Below are positions 26,194-34,211 of a DNA stretch of 64,000 bases, in pieces. The notes beneath the pieces were generated by a model. It worked only from the letters and a program-made list of their open reading frames with translations, was not told where the DNA came from and did no database searches. Made by a program: the position numbers and the translations under genes. Source of the DNA: Paraburkholderia ferrariae NBRC 106233 (GTDB taxonomy: Bacteria; Pseudomonadota; Gammaproteobacteria; Burkholderiales; Burkholderiaceae); the NCBI RefSeq assembly GCF_000685035.1, contig NZ_BAYB01000031.1, forward strand, positions 53,101-117,100, in the 5' to 3' direction. Within the stretch, counting starts at the first letter, position 1, and each line of letters starts with the position of its first letter.

Positions 26194-26751
26194 TCAAGGG
26201 CGGTGATGGCTGTGCTTCGCGATCTGCTCGATCAGCTTCTTGTTGAATGCGGGCAGATCGTTCGGCTTGCGGCTCGTGATGAAGTTGCCGTCTTCCACCA
26301 CCTGCGCATCGACCCAGGTGCCGCCCGCGTTCCGGATATCGTCCTGAAGGCTCGGCCAGCTTGTCATCTTGTGTCCCTTCACGAGACCCGCCGAAATGGG
26401 CAGCCAGCCGCCGTGGCAGATCACGCCGATGGGCTTGCCCGCCTTGTCCACCGCGCGCACGAATGCCTGGGCCTCGGGCAGCAGCCGGATGGCGTCGCCG
26501 TTCACCACGCCGCCCGGCAGCACGACCGCGTCGTACTCCTCGGGCCGTGCCTTGTCGAAGGTGACGTCGACCTCGACCGTGTGACCTTTTTCTGTGTGCC
26601 GGAAACCCTGGATTCTGCCAGGCCTCGAGGAAACCACGTGCGCTTCGGCGCCGGCCTCCTGCAACGCGCGCCTTGGCTCGAACAGCTCGGCCTGCTCGAA
26701 ACCGTCTACGGCGAGTACCGCTACCTTGCAGCCTGCGAGTTTGCTGGACAT
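26194..26751 (-). CDS. DJ-1/PfpI family protein
   Basis: 185 residues of the DJ-1/PfpI glutamine amidotransferase-like fold. The nucleophile elbow is GVICHGGWLPISAG with C112 and H113, and the acidic partner region is DGFEQAEL (E19/E22). Related proteins act as deglycases, chaperones or general stress protein YhbO. ATG at 26749-26751 has GGAG 7 nt upstream. It is flanked by ferritin-like and DUF1488-like genes on the same strand with gaps under 50 bp, so it is part of a stress operon. Confidence 0.88.
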   Translation of the reverse strand: MSSKLAGCKVAVLAVDGFEQAELFEPRRALQEAGAEAHVVSSRPGRIQGFRHTEKGHTVEVDVTFDKARPEEYDAVVLPGGVVNGDAIRLLPEAQAFVRAVDKAGKPIGVICHGGWLPISAGLVKGHKMTSWPSLQDDIRNAGGTWVDAQVVEDGNFITSRKPNDLPAFNKKLIEQIAKHSHHRP

Positions 26752-26795
26752 TTCGTACTCCGTTGTAAACAGGTTGGGGATTGCAGGCATCACTC

Positions 26796-27347
26796 TCAGT
26801 GATCCTTGTCGCCCGGGAGGCCCGCGAGCAGGTCCGACAATTCATCGGCGTGCTCTTCCTCCACCGCCAGGATGCTTTCCACCACGCGGCGCGACGTGGG
26901 GTCCTTGTCGCCCAGGTACTGGATGATCTCGCGGTAGCTGTCGATGGCAATGCGTTCCGCAATCAGGTCCTCGCGGATCATGCCCACCAGCGAGTCGGCT
27001 TCCACGTATTCGGCGTGGGCGCGCTGGCTCAGGCTATCCGGCGCGAAGTTGGGCGCACCGCCCAGTTGCACGATGCGCTCGGCAAGCTGGTCCGCGTGCT
27101 GCTGCTCCTCGTTCGAGTGCTGCAGGAACTCGTCGGCAATGCTCTTTGACGGGATGCCGCGCGCCATGAAATGGTGACGGCGATAGCGCAGCACGCAGAC
27201 CAGCTCGGTCGCGAGTGCATCGTTGAGCAGCTTCAGAACGGTCTCGCGATCGGCGTGATATCCCGCGGTGACGGCCCCTTCGGTAACGTGTTCGCGGGCG
27301 CGCTTGCGGATGGTCGCGACGTCGGTCATGGATGGTTTTGCGGACAT
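26796..27347 (-). CDS. Ferritin-like (bacterioferritin/Dps-type four-helix) protein
   Basis: 183 residues, all-helical. Metal-site residues can be seen in LNDALATELVCVLRYRRHHF, FLQHSNEEQQHADQLAERI, AERIAIDSYREII and VEEEHADELSDLL. These supply the E, ExxH, E and ExxH of a di-iron carboxylate centre. Likely iron storage, or detoxification of peroxide under stress. ATG at 27345-27347 with GGGAGGAA directly upstream. It is the first gene of the minus-strand stress group, so its promoter should lie in the gap 27348-27700. Confidence 0.85.
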   Translation of the reverse strand: MSAKPSMTDVATIRKRAREHVTEGAVTAGYHADRETVLKLLNDALATELVCVLRYRRHHFMARGIPSKSIADEFLQHSNEEQQHADQLAERIVQLGGAPNFAPDSLSQRAHAEYVEADSLVGMIREDLIAERIAIDSYREIIQYLGDKDPTSRRVVESILAVEEEHADELSDLLAGLPGDKDH

Positions 27348-28104
27348 GGGTTCCTCCCTCGGTCAGGTTGATGTCGGTTGTGCAGAGTGGGTGTGCAGGT
27401 GAATGCGGTTGCGCATTGCCTGTACCTGGGGCGCTGCGCAGCGGATAACCGTCCGTTAGGCCGGGATGCTTTTGCACGCTTTGCACACGGGCTTTGCACA
27501 CGCCTGGTGGCGCGCATCGGGCATGCCCGCGGAAATGGGGCGCGCCTGACGAGTGGTGGCGGAGCGAAAGGATCGGTAGAAAGGCAACTAACGGTCAAGC
27601 AAGCTCGTTCACGCCGAACGGTCCGGGCAATCGCGTGCTCCCTGCTCGAGGACCTCGCCAAGATGCTTGCACGAGGGGCGCGGCCAGCAGTGGCTTGAGA
27701 GCCTGGCGACCTTCTCGCGATGCGCATGCCGTCCGTCGTGGGCCATGCGGATTTCGGCGTGCTGCGTAACCCATTGCGTCCTGGGATAACCAGAGTGCGC
27801 GTGATCCGCAAGAAGCCATTCAAGCTCGACCTGCGCCTCTTTCCCTAAAACGGCGCCATTACTCCGCCCGAAGACCATTCGGTTGCAGGAAGCCCCATTA
27901 GAAATTCTGGAACATTGATTTGGATACCTATCTTATCGATGATGAGGTTCTTTCCAGCCGAAGTCCGCCTGTCCAACCGGATGTCATTTGCGTGCAGCTT
28001 TCTGCCGAGCAGGTTTGGGGCAGGCGTGACAGATGTCGCGGCCATGCCAGCCTGACATGAGAATAAAGAAAGGAATGCGAATCAACACTCGACTATGGAT
28101 TCGA
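27348..28104. other. Long intergenic region without a confident gene
   Basis: 757 bp between the ferritin-like gene and the LysR gene. Minus-strand frames at 27609-27878 (89 codons) and 27845-28045 (66 codons, MAATSVTPAPNLLGRKLHAN) look partly protein-like, but they lack good ribosome binding sites and overlap each other. They could be decayed gene remnants. I found no RNA gene or terminator. Confidence 0.4.
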
Positions 28105-29061
28105 TCAACTCATCTCGCCGACGGCTCGGCCAGAAATTGCCTTGCGTTCAGACGGCGGCCTGTCCCACGGCGGTTCATCGCCGAACTCGGTCACCAGATA
28201 GTCCAGGAAGCGGCGCACCTTGAGCGGCTGGTGCCGGGTGCTGGGATATACGGCCTGGATCGCGAGTTCCGAAGCATGGTATTCCGGCAGCAATTCGACC
28301 AGCTTTCCTGAAGCGATATGCTCTCCAAAGACGAAAGTCGGTCCATAGGCGACGCCAGTTCCGGCGAGTGCCGCTGCCAGCAGCATCTGGGTATTGTTCG
28401 CGGCCATGCGGCACGGGCCATCGATCACGTACTCGCGATTCTCCGCATCGACGAGCGTCCAGTCTTCCCCAGAAACAGCTTCGCTGAACGTGAGTCGTGG
28501 TGCCGCGCGCAAATCCTCCGGTGTGTGCGGTGTGCCGTGGCGCTTCAGGTAGTCAGGCGAGGCGCAGATCACCATCCGGCATGGCGCAAGCGGTCGGGCA
28601 ATCAGGCTGGAATCGGGCAGGCGCCCAATTCGCACGGCCAGATCGACACCGGCTTCGAGCAGATCGACGTAGCGGTCGCCCAGCGACATTTCGACGTTCA
28701 CGTGCGGATGCGCTTCGAGATACTTCGCGATGATGCCGCCAAGATGCATCGACCCGAACGTCACAGGGGCCGCGATGCGCAACACGCCATGTGCTGTCCG
28801 GTTGGCATCCGTGGCCTCCCGATTGGCCTCGTCATAGGCTTCGAGAATCCGTTTGCACCGCTCGTAATAGGTCGAGCCAATATCGGTGAGGGTAAGGCGC
28901 CGGGTGGTGCGCTGAAGCAGTCTCGTGTTCAGTTCGGCTTCGATCGCGCTCACGTATTTACCGGCCATCGCCGCGGACAGGCCAAAACGCCGCGCAGCCG
29001 CGGCGAAGCTGCCTTCGTCCACGGCTGCGATAAATATACTAATACTGGTTAGCCGGTCCAT
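28105..29061 (-). CDS. LysR-type transcriptional regulator
   Basis: 318 residues, subgroup beginning MDRLTSISIFIAAVDEGSFA. The recognition helix region is AAARRFGLSAAMAGKYVSAI, then LQRTTRRLTLTDIGSTYYER. The effector domain holds DLAVRIGRLPDSSLIARPLA and HGTPHTPEDL. The C-terminal 25 residues (DEPPWDRPPSERKAISG) are an unstructured extension. A CGATA-N7-TATCG repeat lies just upstream. There is no close divergent partner: the next plus-strand gene is the flp pilin at 29519, so a link to the pilus locus is possible but only positional. Confidence 0.9.
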   Translation of the reverse strand: MDRLTSISIFIAAVDEGSFAAAARRFGLSAAMAGKYVSAIEAELNTRLLQRTTRRLTLTDIGSTYYERCKRILEAYDEANREATDANRTAHGVLRIAAPVTFGSMHLGGIIAKYLEAHPHVNVEMSLGDRYVDLLEAGVDLAVRIGRLPDSSLIARPLAPCRMVICASPDYLKRHGTPHTPEDLRAAPRLTFSEAVSGEDWTLVDAENREYVIDGPCRMAANNTQMLLAAALAGTGVAYGPTFVFGEHIASGKLVELLPEYHASELAIQAVYPSTRHQPLKVRRFLDYLVTEFGDEPPWDRPPSERKAISGRAVGEMS

Positions 29062-29074
29062 TTAATCCTTGATT

Positions 29075-29091
29075 CGATAGTTTGATTATCG
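29075..29091. promoter_or_regulatory. Inverted repeat in front of the LysR gene
   Basis: CGATA (29075-29079) N7 TATCG (29087-29091), 14 bp upstream of the LysR start codon. The size and place fit a LysR autoregulatory site. Confidence 0.4.
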
Positions 29092-29171
29092 GATGGGTCG
29101 GTGTACCCGTAATTATCAACCGGATGAGGCGATAGTTCTGACGACCTTAATCTCTGTTACAAATTACTCCG

Positions 29172-29199
29172 TTGACTGCTCAATGATCTCGAAGATATT
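29172..29199 (+). promoter_or_regulatory. Candidate sigma-70 promoter for the tad locus
   Basis: TTGACT (29172-29177), 16 bp, GATATT (29194-29199) in an AT-rich intergenic region (29062-29518) upstream of the flp pilin gene. The spacing is good and the -10 imperfect. It implies a leader of about 310 nt, in which I see no defined RNA element. Confidence 0.4.
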
Positions 29200-29518
29200 C
29201 TTACGCCGTGTTACACGTTTTGTACAGAGGATAAGTAAAAACTGCGTGCAACCGGAGAAAAATAGCGGGCGAGGTAATTTTTTCGTGCCGAAGTTCAGTG
29301 AGTAAATAGCTGAACCGGCCGTAGGCGTTATTGGTGGCTGCTTTGCAGCTCCATTGAAAATCCAGTTCCCATTTCACCTTGTACATCCAGGTGCGGGATT
29401 CTTTTGCTCTTTTGCTTTTAATTCGTTGCCTGGCGGAGATCGGGTGGTTTGCGTCCGCATACCACTTTCACGGCGGTGTCATTATTTACCGGTTTTTAAC
29501 AATTCACAGGAGCCTATT

Positions 29519-29809
29519 ATGTTTAAACCCAGATCCGCGGTTAAATCTATTTCCCGCCGCCGTCGCCAGCTTGGTCAAGGCATGACCGAATACATCATCA
29601 TCGTCGCGCTCATCGCAGTTGCCGCGATCGGCGTGTATGCCGCGTTTGGCCAGACCATCCGCAACCAGACGGCCGGTCTCGCACTGGAAATGGCCGGCGA
29701 TTCGAACTCGGCAAACGCCATCAAGAATGCGGACACGTCGGCCGGCAATGCGAGCTCGAAGGCCAATCAGAACAAGACCTTGAGCACGTACAACAACGGC
29801 AACCACTAA
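29519..29809 (+). CDS. flp: Flp-type (type IVb) major pilin
   Basis: 96 residues. A basic leader, then LGQGMTEYIIIVALIAVAAI: a G/xxxxEY prepilin site with cleavage expected after G19, E24 at +5 and Y25 at +6, followed by a single hydrophobic helix. The mature C-terminus is Asn/Ser/Lys-rich (NADTSAGNASSKANQNKTLS) and longer than many Flp pilins. ATG at 29519 with CAGGAG upstream. It is the first gene of a 15-kb one-strand tad locus; it should be processed by a CpaA/TadV peptidase, which is not encoded in this window. Confidence 0.93.
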   Translation: MFKPRSAVKSISRRRRQLGQGMTEYIIIVALIAVAAIGVYAAFGQTIRNQTAGLALEMAGDSNSANAIKNADTSAGNASSKANQNKTLSTYNNGNH

Positions 29810-29826
29810 CCCGGTGCAGTCTTGCG

Positions 29827-31323
29827 ATGAAAGTCCATCCCGAACGGCTTCGCGGCCGCGGCAGGCAGCGTGGTCAGGCGTTGCCGTTCGCCCTGGTCTT
29901 TCTCGTGATCGGCGCGGCCGCCCTGTATCTGGCATTCAACGCGGCTCAGCTCGCTCATGCCAAGACCAAGGCACAGGACACGGCCGACTCCGCCGCGTAC
30001 AGCGTAGGCGTGCTGCAGGCCCGCGATCTGAATTTCGCCGCCTATACCAACCGCGCGATGATCGCCAACCAGGTCGCCGTGGCGCAAATGGTCAGCATCA
30101 AGTCGTACGTGGACGAGCTGGCCGGCACTTATGCGAACACGCACTGGTTCGACGAATTCATTGAATCGTCGGCGGCGATTTCCGAGCCCTGGGTCATGCC
30201 GAAAGAAAGCGGCGGAGCCGTGCTCAATGCGGCGAAGAGTGCGCTCGATATCGCCACGCGCCTCGTTACGGTCGCCCTTGATGGGTTCGATAGCGTCCTG
30301 AGCAGCGAGCAGGCGGCCTTCCACGACTCGATCGTCTTGCAGATTCCCATTGTGGCGGAAGAGGTTGCGCAGGCAAACGAACCGGATTCGCATGTCACCA
30401 AGACCTACTTCGCCACGCGTGGGGCACTTGCATTGAATTCGACGTTCAACTTCGTGAAACGCAACAAGCCGGCCGGAACGACGGGTGAAGACCGATTCGC
30501 CGATGTCGTAACGGATAAAACGACACTCGACCAGTTTGTGCAGCAGCGTGGCGCGAACATCCGGGACCCGTTCGTGGCCAGCATCATCGAATGGTGCCCG
30601 GGTGCCAGCTTCATTGGCGCGGACAACAATCACCTCGGCGGCACCCAGCTTCGTCAGGACAAGCGCGGCTGGGAGGGCATCGACGCGACCGATGTGAACG
30701 GCGGCTGGATTTGCTACTTCGAGGTAGGGGCGGTAGGCGGCCCGATCATCGATGCGGCCGGCTCGGGTGGGGCGGCGGACGGCCCGGGAGGATCTTATTC
30801 CGGTGCGAACGGGTATGGCGGCTTCAACAATTTCGGCGGGTCTCTCACGAGCATGCTGACGCGGATCGCCGCGCGCGAACAGTATTACCAGGGACCGGGA
30901 AGCTCGCTCTCGTCGGACAACGCCGGGCTGCAGCCGTATCTCGAACTCGCGACGCTCACGACGCCCGCCAACGGCGCGAACTTCAATCGTGCGCCAGCGA
31001 TCACGGTGGAAGTGCAGCGCCTCTCGTCCTCGGTATCGACTACGGATCAGATCAAGATCGCGAGCGGGCAGCTGCAGGTAACGGACGGCACGGCGAACAA
31101 CCAGTTGCGTGCGGTTTCGAGTGCAAGCGCGTACTTCATCCGTCCTGCCGACTCGTCGTCGGGAGCAGCCGGAGGACTGATCAATCTCGCCAACTGGCGG
31201 CGCAGCGACAACAAGTGGGAGTACCCGAGCCTCTTCAATCCCTATTGGCAGTCCTCACTGGTGGACACCAATCTGGCGGCAGTCGAGGCGGCAGATCTCG
31301 CTCAATCGGCGGGGGCGCCATGA
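29827..31323 (+). CDS. TadG-like pilus assembly protein
   Basis: 498 residues. The N-terminus RQRGQALPFALVFLVIGAAA is a TadE/TadG-type prepilin-like helix, but position +5 is Phe rather than Glu. The region just after, AHAKTKAQDTADSAAYSVGV, matches TadG proteins. The rest is a large periplasmic domain rich in Gly, Ser and Asn, with a Gly-rich patch near residues 305-345. No von Willebrand MIDAS motif is visible. Start ATG at 29827, 17 bp after flp; ATGA overlap with the next gene. Likely a minor pilin or tip-associated protein. Confidence 0.78.
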   Translation: MKVHPERLRGRGRQRGQALPFALVFLVIGAAALYLAFNAAQLAHAKTKAQDTADSAAYSVGVLQARDLNFAAYTNRAMIANQVAVAQMVSIKSYVDELAGTYANTHWFDEFIESSAAISEPWVMPKESGGAVLNAAKSALDIATRLVTVALDGFDSVLSSEQAAFHDSIVLQIPIVAEEVAQANEPDSHVTKTYFATRGALALNSTFNFVKRNKPAGTTGEDRFADVVTDKTTLDQFVQQRGANIRDPFVASIIEWCPGASFIGADNNHLGGTQLRQDKRGWEGIDATDVNGGWICYFEVGAVGGPIIDAAGSGGAADGPGGSYSGANGYGGFNNFGGSLTSMLTRIAAREQYYQGPGSSLSSDNAGLQPYLELATLTTPANGANFNRAPAITVEVQRLSSSVSTTDQIKIASGQLQVTDGTANNQLRAVSSASAYFIRPADSSSGAAGGLINLANWRRSDNKWEYPSLFNPYWQSSLVDTNLAAVEAADLAQSAGAP

Positions 31324-32138
31324 GCCGGCAACGCAGGACGTCGATTCGGCGATCGCGCCCGTATCGCGCGCAACGCGGACAGGCGCTCGTGGAGGCGCTG
31401 GTGGTCGCCGGCAGCGCGCTCATCTTCGCGTTTCTCGCGCTGAACATGATCGGCCATCTGAGCGACGCGCGCGACCGCACGCTTTCGGCTTCGCGCTACG
31501 CGGCATGGGAGCGGACCGTGTATTTCGACGACACCAACTGGTCGCCCAAGTATGGCAACGCGATCACCAAGAGCGATGCCCAGATCCGCAGCGAGGTTGC
31601 GCAGCGCGTGCTGGGCCATGACACGAAGCTCACCGCGAACGATGGATCGGCCAGCGCGCTCGCCGCGACACCCGAACCGGAATGGCGCGATGTGGCGGGC
31701 AAGGACATGCTGCAGCAGTACAACGATCTTCAGGTCAGTTCGTCGAGCGGCGGGACCGGCACGATCGCCGACAAGGTGCTCGGCATGCTCGGCTCGGTCA
31801 GCGGAATTGGCCTCGGTTTCGATCTGCCGGTGAATAACCAGCAGACAGCCAGCGTTTCGCTGCACATGGGCTATGACAATCCGACGCTCACGCAACTGTG
31901 GCCTTCCTGGCAAGGCGTGACTTTTGCTGACCACAACGCGCTGCTGACCAACACGTGGACACCGGACGGCAGCGACAAGGCGAAGGCGATGATTGCCGAC
32001 GCCGTGCCGACGGCCAAGGGTTCGGTGATCGAGTATGGACTCGACGCGCTGGGGACATTCGGCATCGATATCACGCATCTGGATCTCGGCCGCATCGAGC
32101 CTGACGTGGTGCCGCAAGACCGCCTGGGGAGCCGATGA
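31320..32138 (+). CDS. TadE-like pseudopilin
   Basis: 272 residues. A basic leader with RAQRGQALVEALVVAGSALI gives a G/xxxxE site (E at +5, Ala at +6) and one N-terminal TM helix. It then has DARDRTLSASRYAAWERTVY, typical of TadE-like proteins in which small residues line the post-helix segment. The remainder is periplasmic without a recognised domain. ATGA overlaps on both sides couple it to its neighbours in the tad locus. Confidence 0.72.
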   Translation: MSRQRRTSIRRSRPYRAQRGQALVEALVVAGSALIFAFLALNMIGHLSDARDRTLSASRYAAWERTVYFDDTNWSPKYGNAITKSDAQIRSEVAQRVLGHDTKLTANDGSASALAATPEPEWRDVAGKDMLQQYNDLQVSSSSGGTGTIADKVLGMLGSVSGIGLGFDLPVNNQQTASVSLHMGYDNPTLTQLWPSWQGVTFADHNALLTNTWTPDGSDKAKAMIADAVPTAKGSVIEYGLDALGTFGIDITHLDLGRIEPDVVPQDRLGSR

Positions 32139-32905
32139 TGGGCACGTTGCGGGTTTTCGCCGCACGGACCGCTCGCAGCGGGCCATCCGCAACAGTATTG
32201 CCGGCGCGCGTGGTGCGTTGTGCGGCCGTTGTGTGTGTACTCGCTTCCGCTGCTGCACACGCCCTAGGCGATGAGACTTGCGGCGATATTCCGGTGGCCG
32301 GCGAGAAGGTGGCCTGGATCGGACAGGACATGGTGATCAACGGAACGCCTACGCAGGCGGCGCTGATTACGTTCAATCTCTCGTCGAGCCAGGTCGCCGA
32401 TGCGTTCATCCAGTATTGGACGCAGCACGGTGTGGCCGCACACAGGATGCAGGACAAGTCGACCTTGATGATCAGTGGCATTTCCTCGCAATGCAGCTAT
32501 ACGTTGCAGTTGCCGCCTGGGCAGTCCGCGCCGGTGCGTGGCCTCTATAGCGCCATGCGTCTTGGCGAGGCGAAGGCGCTGCCGCGTATGTTGCGGTCTG
32601 CGAACTATCCGTTGCCGCTGGGAAAGATTTTGCTGGACATGACGAGCAACGATGGCGCAACGGTGGCACGTACCGTGCAGATGTCGTTGCCCCAAGCCTC
32701 TTCGCAGGAGGCGAGCGCTGCCTATGCGGAGCAGTTGAAGCGAGACGGATGGCGCACGATTGCCGGTGGTCCGGCGATCGGCCGCTCCAATAGGGCGCCG
32801 TTCGGCTACGCGATTGCCGTGCAGAAAGACGCCTACCGCCTCGATGCCGCGTTCACGCAGGCACGAGGCTCGACTTCGGTGGTGATCAATGTCTCCTATG
32901 AATAA
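32135..32905 (+). CDS. Secreted protein of unknown function in the tad locus
   Basis: 256 residues with an N-terminal signal (hydrophobic VVRCAAVVCVLASAAAHALG), then a soluble domain with two Cys (ETCGDIPV and SSQCSYTLQL). Its pattern FNLSSSQVADAFIQYWTQHG and AYAEQLKRDGWRTIAGG suggests two repeats of a small alpha/beta domain in which a helix pairs with a strand. No family recognised. ATGA overlap with the pseudopilin upstream and a 17-bp overlap with the next gene imply a function in pilus assembly. Confidence 0.68.
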   Translation: MMGTLRVFAARTARSGPSATVLPARVVRCAAVVCVLASAAAHALGDETCGDIPVAGEKVAWIGQDMVINGTPTQAALITFNLSSSQVADAFIQYWTQHGVAAHRMQDKSTLMISGISSQCSYTLQLPPGQSAPVRGLYSAMRLGEAKALPRMLRSANYPLPLGKILLDMTSNDGATVARTVQMSLPQASSQEASAAYAEQLKRDGWRTIAGGPAIGRSNRAPFGYAIAVQKDAYRLDAAFTQARGSTSVVINVSYE

Positions 32906-33104
32906 CGCGGCGAGGGCACGCCACAGGCGCGTGCGCCGGCCGCCGCGTGCGCGTACTGCCGGACAGGCCTACGTTGAATACGTATTGATCGTGCTGCTCA
33001 TCGTCGTTGCGCTGATTGGCGGTGACCACTCGGTCATGGCGCAACTGCTGGCCGCTTTCAAGTCTTTTTATTCCGCGTACTCGTACGCGCTGTCCATGCC
33101 CTGA
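32889..33104 (+). CDS. Second Flp-like small pilin
   Basis: 71 residues. A very basic leader with TAGQAYVEYVLIVLLIVVAL, a canonical G/xxxxEY type IVb prepilin site, then a helix and only about 27 further residues. It is as short as true Flp pilins and could be a minor Flp or an initiator. It overlaps the preceding gene by 17 bp (ATG at 32889); an internal ATG at 32898 (MNNAARARHR) would shorten the overlap. Next is cpaB, 21 bp on. Confidence 0.75.
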   Translation: MSPMNNAARARHRRVRRPPRARTAGQAYVEYVLIVLLIVVALIGGDHSVMAQLLAAFKSFYSAYSYALSMP

Positions 33105-33125
33105 ACCAGTCAAACGTGGCTCATC

Positions 33126-34151
33126 ATGATGTTGAAAAGAATTAAAACGCACACGCTCATCAATAACCCCTGGGTCCTGCTCGGCGTTGCCGTTATTGCC
33201 GCGGCGCTGCTCACCTGGTGGATGTTCCGCTACATGTCCGGACGCGAAGCCGCAATGCGCGAATCGCTGATGGAATCCATGCAGACGCAGAATCAGGTTT
33301 CGGTGGTCGTTCCGGTCGCCGACCTCAAGCCGGGCACGCCGCTGAACTCGGAAAACTTCGCTGCACGCGATGTTCCCGCCGATTTCGTCTACGACGACAC
33401 GGTGCTGGCGAAGGACTTCGGTTCGATGAACGGCCTCACTCTCGTACGTCCCGTGAAGCACGGTACGCCGGTACGCCGCGCCGACGTTTCCGCCTATAAC
33501 GTTCGCGACTTTAGCGACATGCTCAAGCCCGGCATGCGCGCGCTCACGATCGACATCGACGCCACCAATTCGGCGGACAACATGCTGCAGCCGGGCAATC
33601 GCATCGACCTCTTCCTGATAGCGCCGTCGAGCGGCGACAAAGGCTCGGGCGATCCGGGGCAATCGGCGAATCTTCTGCTATCGGATCTCGTTGTGATCGC
33701 AACCGGCCGGGACACGCGTCCGCGCGACTACGGCGAGGAGATCTCGCGGCAGGACGAGGCACAGCAGCGCACGGGCTATGACAGCGTGACCCTGCAGGTG
33801 AATCCGGAACAGGCGGCGAAGATCGCGCTCGCGCAGAAAGTGGGCACGCTGCGCGCGGTTTTGCGCAACCGTGCAGACAAGGCGGCGACGCCACCCGTTT
33901 CGGTGCAGCAAGCCGCGCTCTTTGGCGACGACAGCAGCGGGGGCATCCAGTACATCGTGGGCGGAAAGGGCGAAAGCAGTGTCTCGACGCGGCCGCCGCT
34001 CGACGGGAAGGAACGGCCTGGCGCGCCGGCCAGTGCGCATGCACGCAATGTCACCGACGTCGAGCAGCGCATGGCGGCGTTGAGCGATGCGCAGCAGCGC
34101 GCCATGCAGCAGATTCAGAGCGCCATCAACGGGTCCGCAAGCGCAAAGTGA
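33126..34151 (+). CDS. cpaB: Flp pilus assembly protein CpaB/RcpC
   Basis: 341 residues. N-terminal TM anchor (about 16-36), then an SAF/beta-clip domain: VPVADLKPGTPLNSENFAAR and RPVKHGTPVRRADV. The RcpC/CpaB domain follows with GMRALTIDIDATNSADNMLQ, GNRIDLFLIAP, and TLQVNPEQAAKIALAQKVGT. The C-terminus carries a Gln/Ala-rich helix. CpaB is a periplasmic partner of the secretin. It stands directly before the secretin gene. Confidence 0.92.
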   Translation: MMLKRIKTHTLINNPWVLLGVAVIAAALLTWWMFRYMSGREAAMRESLMESMQTQNQVSVVVPVADLKPGTPLNSENFAARDVPADFVYDDTVLAKDFGSMNGLTLVRPVKHGTPVRRADVSAYNVRDFSDMLKPGMRALTIDIDATNSADNMLQPGNRIDLFLIAPSSGDKGSGDPGQSANLLLSDLVVIATGRDTRPRDYGEEISRQDEAQQRTGYDSVTLQVNPEQAAKIALAQKVGTLRAVLRNRADKAATPPVSVQQAALFGDDSSGGIQYIVGGKGESSVSTRPPLDGKERPGAPASAHARNVTDVEQRMAALSDAQQRAMQQIQSAINGSASAK

Positions 34152-34211
34152 TCGCCGCGCCGGTCCAGTCCGGTGCAGGAATCTTCAATTCCAATCAAAA
34201 GCTATTCAACC

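Noticed and set aside
27609..28045. Two overlapping small minus-strand frames as genes
   Set aside because: No ribosome binding sites, mutual overlap and no recognised family; left as possible remnants.
29062..29518. Riboswitch or leader RNA before the flp gene
   Set aside because: No clear nested stems or terminator/antiterminator pair; only a promoter candidate is supported.
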